Shown here: piece after piece, positions 44,508-53,317 of the stretch
Position numbering within the stretch: position 1 is the first letter of the stretch
How the letters are laid out: every line of letters begins with the position of its first letter
NCBI GenBank assembly: GCA_002439095.1
Contig: DJOT01000018.1
Coordinates: 1 to 62,585 of the forward strand
Reading direction: 5' to 3'
DNA: 62,585 nt
DNA from: Bacteroidales bacterium UBA6431
Lineage (GTDB): Bacteria; Bacteroidota; Bacteroidia; Bacteroidales; UBA932
The notes under the pieces: model-generated
Seen by the model: the letters and a program-made list of their open reading frames with translations, nothing else
Told to the model about the DNA's origin: nothing
Databases searched by the model: none
Translations under genes and position numbers: made by a program

Positions 44508-46058
44508 ATGAAACGAATCATCATCATTCTTGCAGGCACGCTTGCGGTGCTTCCTTTGAGCGGACAGGCGCAGCAGCCTCAGCCGGCACAGCAGTTCCAG
44601 TCAGCTCAACCGGTGCAGCAGGAAAAACCGGCACCGCAGGTGCTGACACTTGACGACTGCAGGCAGATGGCGTTGGCCAGCAGCAACGCCCTCAAGACCG
44701 CGCAGCAGAAAGTAGAGATCGCAGGTTATGACCGCAAGATCGCTGCGGCCAACTATTTCCCTAAGATCACAGCGTCCGGTACTTATATGTATGCGAATAA
44801 GGACCTCCAGCTGATCAGTGACGAGGCCACAAACGAACTCACCAACGCCGGCACCATCCTCCAGAAGGATCTCTCCGACAAACTCAGCGCGATCCTTTCC
44901 GATCCGGTCATTTTGCAGAAAGTGATGACCGACCCGGCCCTGCAGAAGTTGCTCGGCTACGTCAAGAGCGCCGACATCGCCACTCCGATCAACGCCATCG
45001 GCGGACAGATCAGCCAGGCCCTCACCCTTGACACCCGCAACACCACGGCTGCCGTGATTTCCCTCCAGCAGCCTGTATATATGGGCGGCAAGATTGCAGC
45101 GGCCAACAAGATGGCCGGTTACGCCGAGCAGCTCGCCAAAGAGCAGTACAGTCAGGAACATGCACAAGTCCTCGTGGACATCGAGCAGGCCTACTGGCAG
45201 ATAGTCTCCATAGCCGGCAAGAAGCGTCTGGCTGAGGGCTACGCAAGCCTTCTTCATCAGATGGAAAAAGATACCGATGCCCTCATCGCTGAAGGCTTTG
45301 CGACGCCATCCGATGCTTTGACTATCAAGGTAAAAGCCAACGAGGCGGACATGATGCTCACCAAGGCCAACAACGGTCTGGCACTAGCCAAGATGCTTCT
45401 CTGCAAGGAGTGCGGCCTGCCTCTGAACAGCGAGATAACCCTTGCGGACGAGTCTCTGGACATGATTCCGCAGCCGCAGATGACCGAAGAACTCTCAGAT
45501 GAGCAGATCTACGAGGCACGTCCCGAGATCCGCAGCCTTGAGCTGGCCCAGGGCATCTACAAGAGCAAGGTTGACATCGCCCGCTCCGATATGCTTCCTA
45601 CAGTCGCCGTGACAGCCAATTATATAGTCACCAACCCTAACCTCTTCAACGGTTTCCAGAAGAAATACGGTGACTTCCTGACAGCCGGGGTAGTGGTCTC
45701 AATCCCTATTTTCCACGGAGGCGAGGCCCTCAACAAGACCCGCAAGGCCAAGGCCGAGGCTGCCATGACGGCCCTCAAACTTGACGACGCCAAGCAGATG
45801 ATCTCCTTGCAGGTCGCCCAGCTCCGCCAGCAGGAGGAGGAGGCCCTTGAGAAACTCACCACAGCCGAGAGCAACCTTGCCAACGCCGAAGAGAACCTCC
45901 GCGTGGCCACGGCAGGCTGGAACGAGGGCATGATAGCATCCAACGTGGTGCTCCAGGCGCAGACCGCCTGGCTTCAGGCCCATTCCGAAGTCATCGAGTC
46001 CGGTGTGGAACTCCAGATGTGCAGCGTCAACCTCGCAAAAGCTGAAGGCAGACTATGA
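44508..46058 (+). CDS. TolC-family outer-membrane efflux protein
   Basis: 516 residues. Signal MKRIIIILAGTLAVLPLSGQAQ (start at 44508; an ATG at 44364 would add a meaningless charged leader read through the heptamer repeat). A Gln/Pro-rich linker is followed by two OEP repeats with long coiled-coil helices (LTLDDCRQMALASSNALKTAQQKVEIAGYD; RPEIRSLELAQGIYKSKVDIARSDMLP). It forms the trimeric outer-membrane exit duct. First gene of TolC-HlyD-ABC2-ABC2. Its 5' leader contains the (ACGCAAA) repeat. Confidence 0.92.
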   Translation: MKRIIIILAGTLAVLPLSGQAQQPQPAQQFQSAQPVQQEKPAPQVLTLDDCRQMALASSNALKTAQQKVEIAGYDRKIAAANYFPKITASGTYMYANKDLQLISDEATNELTNAGTILQKDLSDKLSAILSDPVILQKVMTDPALQKLLGYVKSADIATPINAIGGQISQALTLDTRNTTAAVISLQQPVYMGGKIAAANKMAGYAEQLAKEQYSQEHAQVLVDIEQAYWQIVSIAGKKRLAEGYASLLHQMEKDTDALIAEGFATPSDALTIKVKANEADMMLTKANNGLALAKMLLCKECGLPLNSEITLADESLDMIPQPQMTEELSDEQIYEARPEIRSLELAQGIYKSKVDIARSDMLPTVAVTANYIVTNPNLFNGFQKKYGDFLTAGVVVSIPIFHGGEALNKTRKAKAEAAMTALKLDDAKQMISLQVAQLRQQEEEALEKLTTAESNLANAEENLRVATAGWNEGMIASNVVLQAQTAWLQAHSEVIESGVELQMCSVNLAKAEGRL

Positions 46059-46112
46059 CCGGCAAGCTATAACCGGCAGACAATCAACAGATAATCAAAA
46101 AAACACAATACA

Positions 46113-47105
46113 ATGGAAAAGACTCAGAAAAAAGGCAACCTCCTTTTGGGGATAATAGTTCTGGTTGCTCTCATCGCAGCAGTCGCTGTACTTGGAATCA
46201 TCTTCTCTCAGCCGAAGCCGGCCCTCATCCAGGGCGAAGCCGAAGCCACGGAGTACCGCGTGTCAGGCAAGGTGCCGGGACGCATCGAGGCCTTCTATGC
46301 CAAGGAAGGCGACATGGTCAGGAAGGGCGACACCCTCGTGGACATAGACTCCCCTGAAGTCAGGGCAAAGCTCGCCCAGGCCCAGGCCGTCTACGCAGCC
46401 GCTTCAGCCCAGCGCAACAAAGCCAACAAGGGAGCACGTCAGGAGGAGATAGCCGGTGCTTATGAAATCTGGCAGAAAGCCCTCGTGGGCGAGGACATCG
46501 CACGCAAGACTCTGGACCGCGCCACACGTCTGCACGAGCAGAAGGTCATCAGTGACCAGAAGTTTGACGAGGCCACAGCCCAGTACAACGCCGCACAGGC
46601 CACAGCCCAGGCGGCCAAATCCCAGTACGACATGGCCGTGAAAGGTGCCCGCGAGGAAGACAAGGCCGCAGCCATAGCCCTTGTCAACCAGGCCAACGGA
46701 GCCGTGATGGAGGTCGAGTCATACCTCTCCGAACTCAAGCTCACTTCCCCTGTGGACGGTATCATCAGCGCGCGCTACCCTCATGTCGGGGAACTCGTGG
46801 GCACCGGTTCACCTATCATGACAGTGACCGACTTGAGCGACATGTGGTTCACGTTCAACATCCGCGAGGACAAACTCAACAGCATCAAGAACGGGACGGT
46901 GCTTACACTCAAGATCCCGGCTCTGAACGATGCCACCGTGCAGGCCACCGTCAACTACATCGCCGCACGCGAGTCCTACGCCACCTGGAGGGCAACCAAC
47001 GAGACAGGACAGTACGATGCCAAGACATTCGAGGTGAGGGCAGTGCCTTCAACAGCAGTGGACGGACTCCGTCCTGGAATGACAGCCATTGTCGTAAACA
47101 AGTAA
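46113..47105 (+). CDS. HlyD/EmrA-type membrane fusion protein
   Basis: 330 residues. One N-terminal transmembrane helix (LLLGIIVLVALIAAVAVLGIIF), a biotinyl-lipoyl half-site (YRVSGKVPGRIEAFYAKEGDMVRKGDTLVDIDSP), an alpha-hairpin coiled coil rich in Ala/Gln (residues about 85-200), the second half (LTSPVDGIISARYPHVGELVGTGSPIM) and a beta-barrel domain. It bridges the inner-membrane permeases to the TolC protein. It begins 54 bp after TolC and ends 3 bp before the first permease gene. Confidence 0.92.
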   Translation: MEKTQKKGNLLLGIIVLVALIAAVAVLGIIFSQPKPALIQGEAEATEYRVSGKVPGRIEAFYAKEGDMVRKGDTLVDIDSPEVRAKLAQAQAVYAAASAQRNKANKGARQEEIAGAYEIWQKALVGEDIARKTLDRATRLHEQKVISDQKFDEATAQYNAAQATAQAAKSQYDMAVKGAREEDKAAAIALVNQANGAVMEVESYLSELKLTSPVDGIISARYPHVGELVGTGSPIMTVTDLSDMWFTFNIREDKLNSIKNGTVLTLKIPALNDATVQATVNYIAARESYATWRATNETGQYDAKTFEVRAVPSTAVDGLRPGMTAIVVNK

Positions 47106-47108
47106 ACG

Positions 47109-48266
47109 ATGAACAGCATCTTGAAAGTAATGCGGCGGGAGTTCGGGATAATACGCCGCAAACCAGTCTTCCTTCTTGGATCAGTCGGGATGATGGCAGT
47201 TTGCTGCCTGTTCTACCTGACATTCTTCAAGGCGGGACTTCCGGAGAACCTCCCTATCGGGGTGCTGGATCTGGACAACTCCTCTCTATCCCGTAACTTC
47301 TGCCGTCAGCTTGACGCCACCCAGCTGGGCAAGGTCATCAAGTACGAAGACTTCACCACCGCGAGGGACGCGATGCAGACAGGTGAGATCACCTCGCTGT
47401 GCGTGATCCCCCAGGGGATGAACGAAGATGTCAACGCCAACCGCAGGCCGGTGTTCACCTACTACGTCAACTCCCTCTACCTCATCGGCGGTGCGCTGAG
47501 CTACAAGGACATACTTACCATGGTCACCCTCACCGGCGGTGCCGTGCAGCGCGAGGTGCTGAGGGCCAAGGGATATTCCGAGGGCGCGATAATGGGCTTG
47601 ATCCAGCCTATAGTGGTCGATGAGCACAAGATAGGCAACGCCACCACCAACTACGGTGTCTACCTCAACAACATCATCCTTCCGGGGCTTCTGGCGATGA
47701 GCATCATCTTTGTGCTTATCTACGCCCTCGGTTCGGAGTTGCGCTACGGTACTTCCAAGGAACTGATGGACACCGCCGGCGGTTCGTTCACCGCCGCGCT
47801 GGTCGGGAAACTGTTGCCCTACACGCTTATCTACCTGTTTCTCGGGCTGGGACTGGACCTGCTTCTCTTCGGGGTCTGCGGGTATCCGCTCAACGGTAAC
47901 GTTCTCAACATGATGCTCTGCATGGTGGTGTTCATCCTCGCCAACGAGGCTGTGGCCGTGACACTTGTGGGCCTGCTTCCTACTCTGCGCTATGCGCTCA
48001 GCATCGCGGCCCTGTTCACGATACTCGCGTTCTCGTTCTCCGGATTCACATTCCCGGTCGAGGCCATGCCGGTGGCGCTGCAGGGTGTGTCCGTGCTCTT
48101 CCCGCTCAGGTTCTACTATCTTTTTTATGTGCAGGAGGCCATTTTCGGGACTGGGTTTGCCGGATGGTGGCTGTACATGGTATGCATGCTTCTCTTCCTC
48201 GTCGGCCCGCTCTGCGTGAGCGGCAGGCTCAAGAGGGCTTGGCTTAATCAGAATTACGCGATATGA
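47109..48266 (+). CDS. ABC-2-type permease (YhhJ/YbhR-like) 1
   Basis: 385 residues. One N-terminal helix, a periplasmic domain of about 140 residues (IGVLDLDNSSLSRNFCRQLDAT), then five helices with the ABC2 signature region ELRYGTSKELMDTAGGS..AALVGKLLPYTLIY and FSFSGFTFPVEAMP. Such permeases pair with an HlyD protein to export drugs or lipids. It overlaps the second permease by 4 bp. No ATP-binding subunit is encoded in the operon. Confidence 0.88.
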   Translation: MNSILKVMRREFGIIRRKPVFLLGSVGMMAVCCLFYLTFFKAGLPENLPIGVLDLDNSSLSRNFCRQLDATQLGKVIKYEDFTTARDAMQTGEITSLCVIPQGMNEDVNANRRPVFTYYVNSLYLIGGALSYKDILTMVTLTGGAVQREVLRAKGYSEGAIMGLIQPIVVDEHKIGNATTNYGVYLNNIILPGLLAMSIIFVLIYALGSELRYGTSKELMDTAGGSFTAALVGKLLPYTLIYLFLGLGLDLLLFGVCGYPLNGNVLNMMLCMVVFILANEAVAVTLVGLLPTLRYALSIAALFTILAFSFSGFTFPVEAMPVALQGVSVLFPLRFYYLFYVQEAIFGTGFAGWWLYMVCMLLFLVGPLCVSGRLKRAWLNQNYAI

Positions 48267-49417
48267 TCAAGGAACTCAAAAGAATATTCGCCGACTCCTA
48301 TGTGGCGATCATCTTCCTGCTCGGCGGACTGATATACCCTCTGGTGTACGGGTTCGTCTACAGCAAGGGCACGGTGGATGACATGCCGGTGGCCGTGGTT
48401 GATCTCAGCCGGAGTCAGGACAGCAGGCGTTTCATCCGCAAGATGGATGCGACACGCGAAGTGGAAGTCGCATACCGATGTGCCACGATGCAGGAAGCCG
48501 AGCAGCTGATGCAGGAGCGGAAGGTGCACGGGGTGGTCCTCTTCCCGGAGGATTACGGCGACCGTCTGGCTGGCATGGAACAGGCCACAGTCTCTACCTA
48601 CGCCGACATGTCCAGCTTCCTCTACTACAAGGACTTGACCATGGCTGTGAACCATGTCATGATCGATGAGATGGGGCAGATCGAGGCTTCCAGATATGCT
48701 GCGACCGGGATGACCGACGAGAGCATCAGGCAGATGATCAACGCCATCCCTGTCGAGGAGGAGATACCGTTCAACACCAACATGTCATTCCTGATATTCT
48801 TCCTCTCGGCGGCTCTCATCCTCGTCGTGCAGCAGACCATGTTCTACGGCGTCAGCGTGATGAACGGCTCCATGAGGGAAGGCGGTGCCACGCATGACGG
48901 TTCGCTTATCGGAAGGGCAAGTGCTTATGCCTTGATATATATAGGGATAGCCGTATATGGACTCATGCTGGTGCCGATGATGTTCGGGATGCCGCAGCGG
49001 GGTATGCTCGTGGATCTGCTTGTGCTGATATTGCTTTTCGTCATCACCTGTGTATCTTTCAGCTTCACTTTCAGCCGCTTCATTCATCACAGGGAGACTG
49101 TGTTCGTGGTGCTGCTGTTCATGTCTTCGCTCTGCCTGTTCCTCAGCGGATGCTCATGGCCTGTAAGCTCTTTCCCTCCGTTCTGGAAGGCGGTGTCTTA
49201 CATATTCCCGTCCACCTTCATGATCCAGGGTTTCAACAACATCAACAACGCCGCATGTACATTGGACATGATACGCCCGCAGATCATCGGGCTCGTCGCC
49301 CAGTTCGCATTCTACAGCGTGACTGCGTTCATCATGGATATCAGCGAGCGCAACCACTACAGGCTCCTTATCGACAAGATAGAATCAAGAATAGAATCAA
49401 AACTCGAATCAATTTAA
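48263..49417 (+). CDS. ABC-2-type permease (YhhJ/YbhR-like) 2
   Basis: 384 residues with the same layout as the preceding gene: N-terminal helix (YVAIIFLLGGLIYPLVYGFVY), a periplasmic domain (VAVVDLSRSQDSRRFIRKMDAT), then helices with MNGSMREGGATHDGSLIGRASAYALIY and FLSGCSWPVSSFPPFWKAVSYIFPSTFMIQ. It is probably the heterodimer partner of the first permease. Its start overlaps the upstream stop (ATGA). Confidence 0.88.
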   Translation: MIKELKRIFADSYVAIIFLLGGLIYPLVYGFVYSKGTVDDMPVAVVDLSRSQDSRRFIRKMDATREVEVAYRCATMQEAEQLMQERKVHGVVLFPEDYGDRLAGMEQATVSTYADMSSFLYYKDLTMAVNHVMIDEMGQIEASRYAATGMTDESIRQMINAIPVEEEIPFNTNMSFLIFFLSAALILVVQQTMFYGVSVMNGSMREGGATHDGSLIGRASAYALIYIGIAVYGLMLVPMMFGMPQRGMLVDLLVLILLFVITCVSFSFTFSRFIHHRETVFVVLLFMSSLCLFLSGCSWPVSSFPPFWKAVSYIFPSTFMIQGFNNINNAACTLDMIRPQIIGLVAQFAFYSVTAFIMDISERNHYRLLIDKIESRIESKLESI

Positions 49418-49434
49418 TTTACACACAATCAATT

Positions 49435-50082
49435 ATGAAAAAGACAATCATTACTCTCGCTGCTATTGCAGCAATGACATTCACCGCTAATGCCCAGATT
49501 TTCGTGGGAGGCAGCGCCGGACTCAACTTCAACGGCGGCAACACCACTACCAACGGAACCAAGACTGACAAAGAGTCCAAAGTCGGATTCACCGTCGCTC
49601 CTAATGTCGGCTGGTACTTCGCCGACAACTTCCTTGCGGGTGCAAGGCTCGGGCTCGGTTACGACAAGGACACGACTCCTGGGGCTCTCGCCGACACCAA
49701 GAAGTCAAGCTTTACATGGGCTCTCCAGCCTTATGCCCGCTACCGCTTCGCCGAGTGGAACAGTTTCGGCCTCTGGAGCGAGGTCAATCTCGGGCTCGGA
49801 CGCACCACCGGCAAGACTGAAGTCGGCAACATCTCCACTGACAACAATCCTGTGCTTGCATGGGGTCTGCATGTGCTGCCTGTGCTGACATATTCTGTCA
49901 ACGAGCACCTCAGCCTTGAGACTTCGCTGAACTTCCTGACCCTCGGCTATGAGGGCTCATACACTAAAAACGACGACAAGACCTACGAGGAGAACGCCTC
50001 TTCATTTACCTTCGGTGCCAGCGCCAACGATGTCATCGGTGCCATCGGACAGGTGAAGGTAGGGTTTACCTACAGGTTCTAA
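49435..50082 (+). CDS. Small outer-membrane beta-barrel protein
   Basis: 215 residues. Signal peptide MKKTIITLAAIAAMTFTANAQ, then an eight-stranded OmpA/OmpX-like barrel pattern (IFVGGSAGLNFNGGN, NVGWYFADNFLAGARLGLGYD, final VKVGFTYRF). It starts 18 bp after the second permease, so it may be read with the efflux operon. The function is unknown. Confidence 0.78.
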   Translation: MKKTIITLAAIAAMTFTANAQIFVGGSAGLNFNGGNTTTNGTKTDKESKVGFTVAPNVGWYFADNFLAGARLGLGYDKDTTPGALADTKKSSFTWALQPYARYRFAEWNSFGLWSEVNLGLGRTTGKTEVGNISTDNNPVLAWGLHVLPVLTYSVNEHLSLETSLNFLTLGYEGSYTKNDDKTYEENASSFTFGASANDVIGAIGQVKVGFTYRF

Positions 50083-50216
50083 GCGAGCTTCTGACTATGA
50101 ATTGCTTGAGGCCGTCCCTTCGGGGGCGGCTTTTTGCGTGCCGCGTTGTCGCTCGTTTCGTTGTTCGTTTCGTCGCTCGTTTTGTCTCCAGTACAGATCC
50201 GCTCCACTACGCTGCC

Positions 50217-50344
50217 GTACAGAAAGAGGGGTGTTTTCTGTACCGCGGGGGTCTTTGGGGGCATTTCGTACAGAAAAGGGGGTGTTTTCTGTACGGGACG
50301 GCTTCGTGGGGGGCTCCCGTACAGCAGAAGGCTGTTTTTTGTAC
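50217..50344. repeat. REP family B (GTACAG) array, three units, 51-bp period, beside the RAYT gene
   Basis: GTACAG at 50217, 50268 and 50319, exactly 51 bp apart. The palindromes close at 50243, 50294 and 50344, and the first two are GTACAGAAA / TTTCTGTAC. A degenerate half-unit (GTACAGATCC) lies at 50191. The array begins about 135 bp after the barrel gene and ends 37 bp from the stop of the Y1 transposase. Confidence 0.85.
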
Positions 50345-50380
50345 GGAATGTGGCAGTTGAGGTGATTCGCGTCATGGCGG

Positions 50381-51277
50381 TCATGCGGTCAATGGGAAAA
50401 GTGAATCGATTTCGTATTGGCTGAGGGCCAGGATCCTGCGGATCTGCGCGTTGGAGGAACGGAAGTCGCGCCGTAGTCTGATGGCAAGATCAAACTTCTG
50501 TTGTCGGCTGAGGTCTTTGAGGGGAGCTGCCCCGTATTCTTTTTTGAGGATCGCTGCCAGTTGATTGTAAAGCTCGGGATCAGTGAGGAACTCTCCGTCA
50601 CCGAGCTCGGCTGCGATCTCGGTGTATGCCTCCACATTTTTACTGACCAGAGAGAAGTAGTGGTGCGCGTCTCGGAACAACGCCATACCTGTTTTTATTG
50701 AGCAGAATGATGATGGGCAGATGTGGCCGTCTATGATTTCCCAATTTCCAGGAAGCTCCGGCTCTCGTCCGCGGAACATGAGTCTGCGCTGGCCTGAATG
50801 GATTTCAGCATAACGATGGTTTGTCGGGAAATCCTGAAAATAGTAGCGCCCTGTGCCCCAAGGGTAGCTGAATGGTGTGTGCAAAGGGTCGGCAACGTAG
50901 CCGTTGCGGTTGGTGTAGACGATGTTGTTTCTCAGAGATTGCAAGTTATCGATGGGCTTCAGTGACGGGGTTACGTTTTTTATCAAGGGAAACGGTTTTA
51001 TCATCCTCTTGCGTATGAGATTCCAGAAGTTGAGGATTTGTTCTTTGTCTGCCGAAATTACGAAATGGAAGTGGTTACCCATGATTTCAAATGCGAGTAA
51101 CGTGACACTGGTGTTGGCCTGGGCTTGCGCCACCATATTCATGGCAAGGGTAAATTCTTCTCTGGTGCTGAAAATCAGCGGTGTTTCTTTGCCGGAAGTG
51201 TAGACGTGCCAATACGGTCCGCCGGAGAGAAAAGTCGCGTTGCAGAACCTTTCTCGTTCTTTGAAGTTTTTCATCAT
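50381..51277 (-). CDS. REP-associated Y1 (IS200-like HUH) transposase, RAYT-type
   Basis: 298 residues. The N-terminal Y1 domain (residues about 15-170) has YWHVYTSGKETPLIF, the HUH motif MGNHFHFV and, further on, NNIVYTNRNGY..DPLHTPFSYPWGTGRYYF. This is the RAYT form of the block that carries the nucleophilic Tyr and the conserved P-W. The C-terminus (about 250-298) is helix-rich (LSRQQKFDLAIRLRRDF..SNAQIRRILALSQYEI) and could bind DNA. RAYT proteins cut and move single-stranded REP palindromes. This gene has three family-B palindromes downstream and one upstream, the classic REPtron layout. There are no IS200-type terminal structures right at its ends. Confidence 0.82.
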   Translation of the reverse strand: MMKNFKERERFCNATFLSGGPYWHVYTSGKETPLIFSTREEFTLAMNMVAQAQANTSVTLLAFEIMGNHFHFVISADKEQILNFWNLIRKRMIKPFPLIKNVTPSLKPIDNLQSLRNNIVYTNRNGYVADPLHTPFSYPWGTGRYYFQDFPTNHRYAEIHSGQRRLMFRGREPELPGNWEIIDGHICPSSFCSIKTGMALFRDAHHYFSLVSKNVEAYTEIAAELGDGEFLTDPELYNQLAAILKKEYGAAPLKDLSRQQKFDLAIRLRRDFRSSNAQIRRILALSQYEIDSLFPLTA

Positions 51278-51387
51278 TTTCTGAAAGTTTTAATGGTGCA
51301 GCCTGCTCCGCTGAGGCTGCTCAGCGGTACAAATATGGGACAGAAGAATCAGATTTGCAAATCTTGGCCTCGCGGTTCGCGGTTGCC

Positions 51388-51413
51388 GTACAGCAGAGGG
51401 CCGTTTTCTGTAC
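51388..51413. repeat. REP family B unit upstream of the RAYT gene
   Basis: GTACAGCAGAGG...TTTTCTGTAC lies 111 bp upstream of the transposase start. Its variant CAGCAGA arm is shared with the third unit of the downstream array (50319). Confidence 0.75.
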
Positions 51414-51497
51414 GGCGTGCCCATGGAGGTCGGGGCGGCCTCTGCCGGAAGTAGCAGGAGTCAGGGATAATTCGTATCTTTCAAAAAATCAGTTAGT

Positions 51498-51995
51498 ATG
51501 AGGGTAACAATTGTCTTTTTGATTTGCCTGATGGTGGCATCAGGCCTCAAGGCCCAGGAAATGGAGGGAGTTTGGGTGCAGGTCGATTCTGCTTCCGAGA
51601 AAGGAACTGAGATGACTGTATCGGACACGCTTAAACTCTCAGAGGATGGTGCTTTCCGCAATGCGACTGTAATGGAAATGTCGATGGATGACGGCAGCGG
51701 GCAGAAGTTCACAGTCAAAATGCTGGTCTCATGCAGCGGAAAATGGTCTTGCGAAGGCGGTGTGCTGACACAGACTTACGATGCGAAATCCATTCGCTCT
51801 GAAGTTCTGGAACAGCCGAAGGGCTTTCCGAAGATGTTCGGGAATATGCTGACCAAAAAGACAGTCTCCGAATTTAAAAAGCATGCGAAGAAACCACAGC
51901 GATCGGAAGTGCTCACATTGACATCCGACAAGCTCACACTCCGGGACATTGGGGTAAAAGACCCTAAGACCGACACTTATATGCGCGTGGAGTAG
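51498..51995 (+). CDS. Secreted lipocalin-like hypothetical protein
   Basis: 165 residues. Signal peptide MRVTIVFLICLMVASGLKAQ, then EMEGVWVQVDSASEK, a SGKWSCEGGVLTQTYD block and LTSDKLTLRD. This is a beta-strand pattern like lipocalin-type domains that begin with a G.W motif. I do not recognise a named family. It is followed in the same frame, after its TAG, by the leucine-rich-repeat fragment. Confidence 0.65.
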   Translation: MRVTIVFLICLMVASGLKAQEMEGVWVQVDSASEKGTEMTVSDTLKLSEDGAFRNATVMEMSMDDGSGQKFTVKMLVSCSGKWSCEGGVLTQTYDAKSIRSEVLEQPKGFPKMFGNMLTKKTVSEFKKHAKKPQRSEVLTLTSDKLTLRDIGVKDPKTDTYMRVE

Positions 51996-52040
51996 CGGAA
52001 AAATTGGCTCGCCTTCACTTGTTGTGAGGGCATAAAGACA

Positions 52041-52313
52041 TTGATATTCCGCAACAGCATGGCAGTCATACACGACAGGACATTTTCCGGATGCAAGAAC
52101 CTCGAAAGGATAGAGTTTCCAGATGGTCTGGAGGAGATTGGTGACTTCGCGTTCGCGCGCTGCACAAAGCTCACCGAACTTCATCTTCCAGCCTCAGTGG
52201 AAAAGATTGGCTACCGGTCGTTTGCTAACTGCTTCTCTTTGGAGAAGGTGGACTTGCTGTCCTTTCCGGCAATTGATGACACGGCTTTTGAAAATTGCGA
52301 CAAACTTCATTAA
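52041..52313 (+). CDS. BspA-type leucine-rich repeat fragment (LRR_5)
   Basis: About 90 residues made of three LRR_5 repeats (FSGCKNLERIEFPDGLEEIGDFAFARCTKLTELHLPASVEKIG), the type found in surface BspA-like proteins. Only a TTG at 52041 or an ATG at 52059 could start it and there is no signal peptide, so it looks like the surviving end of a larger gene. The same frame continues upstream to the TAG of the preceding gene without resemblance to LRR. A short cytoplasmic LRR protein cannot be excluded. Confidence 0.5.
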   Translation: MIFRNSMAVIHDRTFSGCKNLERIEFPDGLEEIGDFAFARCTKLTELHLPASVEKIGYRSFANCFSLEKVDLLSFPAIDDTAFENCDKLH

Positions 52314-52362
52314 CTTTCGCGGCGTTTCTGCGACTTACAGATGAAACGGTTTTTACTGGAAC

Positions 52363-52860
52363 ATGACAGAACAGGAGTTCGGACATATCGCACAGGACTG
52401 CAGCGGCAGGCTCAAGGTGCTGGCAAGGCGTTTTTGCCGGGCTGCTGATCTGGCCATCGATGAGGATGATGTGGTTCAGGAGGCGCTGCTCGCTTTCTGG
52501 AACCTCTCCGAAAAAGGCTACCCGGTGCGCAATGCCGAGGCTCTGCTTGTCAAGATTACTAAGAACATCTGCATCTCGCATTACCGCAGACGGCACATTG
52601 TGACCGAGCCGATTGCCGGAGATGTCCTCCCTGGCGGTTTGTCTGCGACGGAAAGTGTCGATGCCCGGGATGCCGCAGCGCTCCGGAAAGAGATGTACGG
52701 GAGCCTGACCCCCTCGGAACTTGAATATACGCAGCTGCGCGAGGAGACCGGCTGGTCGCTGGATGAAATGTCGGCAAATACCGGCAAGGACAAGTCCGTG
52801 ATAAAGTCTCTGCTCTCAAAGGCAAGGCGCAAGATGAAAGAGATTTTAAAGGAACAATGA
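52363..52860 (+). CDS. ECF-type RNA polymerase sigma factor
   Basis: 165 residues. Region 2 (DLAIDEDDVVQEALLAFWN.., residues 27-50; AEALLVKITKNICISHYRRR) and region 4 helix-turn-helix (LTPSELEYTQLREETGWSLDEMSANTGKDKSVIKSLLSKARRKMKE) are clear. It directs transcription of an extracytoplasmic-stress or surface regulon. The next gene starts 1 bp after its stop. TAACTTTC at 52313-52320 is one mismatch from a -7 element. Confidence 0.9.
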   Translation: MTEQEFGHIAQDCSGRLKVLARRFCRAADLAIDEDDVVQEALLAFWNLSEKGYPVRNAEALLVKITKNICISHYRRRHIVTEPIAGDVLPGGLSATESVDARDAAALRKEMYGSLTPSELEYTQLREETGWSLDEMSANTGKDKSVIKSLLSKARRKMKEILKEQ

Positions 52861-52861
52861 T

Positions 52862-53239
52862 ATGATACAGGATAACAGGACATTGCCAGAACTCGAGAAG
52901 GCTTATCTTTCCGATGCGGCCGCAGATGAGTTTGACAGGCTCGTGCAAGGGGCGGAATCACGCAGGCGCAGACCCGTAGTCTGGGGGCTGATGCTCGCCG
53001 CGGCGGCTTCGCTGGCGCTGATCGTGACACTCAGGCCCCGTCAATGTGATTTCAACGGGCTTGAAATCGCCGAGGGAATCCAGCAGATCATGAGCCTTGA
53101 CACTGACAACGTGAAGTCCGTCACGGCGACTCCTGACGGAGAGCGCATCATCCTCACAGCCGAGATGAATGACGGGAGCCGGTGCTCCTATGTGATGAAC
53201 CGGGAGGGTGGAGCTGTGTCGATAACTGCGATGAAATAG
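52862..53239 (+). CDS. Single-pass membrane protein, probable anti-sigma factor
   Basis: 125 residues. A cytoplasmic N-terminal part of about 40 residues (TLPELEKAYLSDAAADEFDRLV), one transmembrane helix (VVWGLMLAAAASLALIVTL) and a periplasmic domain of about 65 residues. Size, topology and position right after the sigma gene fit an anti-sigma factor, but the ZAS zinc motif is absent and no named family is recognised. Confidence 0.6.
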   Translation: MIQDNRTLPELEKAYLSDAAADEFDRLVQGAESRRRRPVVWGLMLAAAASLALIVTLRPRQCDFNGLEIAEGIQQIMSLDTDNVKSVTATPDGERIILTAEMNDGSRCSYVMNREGGAVSITAMK

Positions 53240-53317
53240 GAAGGCCTGCCCGGAGGCATTGTCAGTAGCGCGCATGAACAGATGTCTGGGTGGGAACAAC
53301 TTAAAAATCAAACGAAT

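Noticed and set aside
50381..51277. The Y1 transposase considered as a plain IS200/IS605 insertion
   Set aside because: There is no TnpB and no IS200-like end hairpin at the gene borders. The length and C-terminal extension, with repeated palindromes on both sides, fit the RAYT type better.
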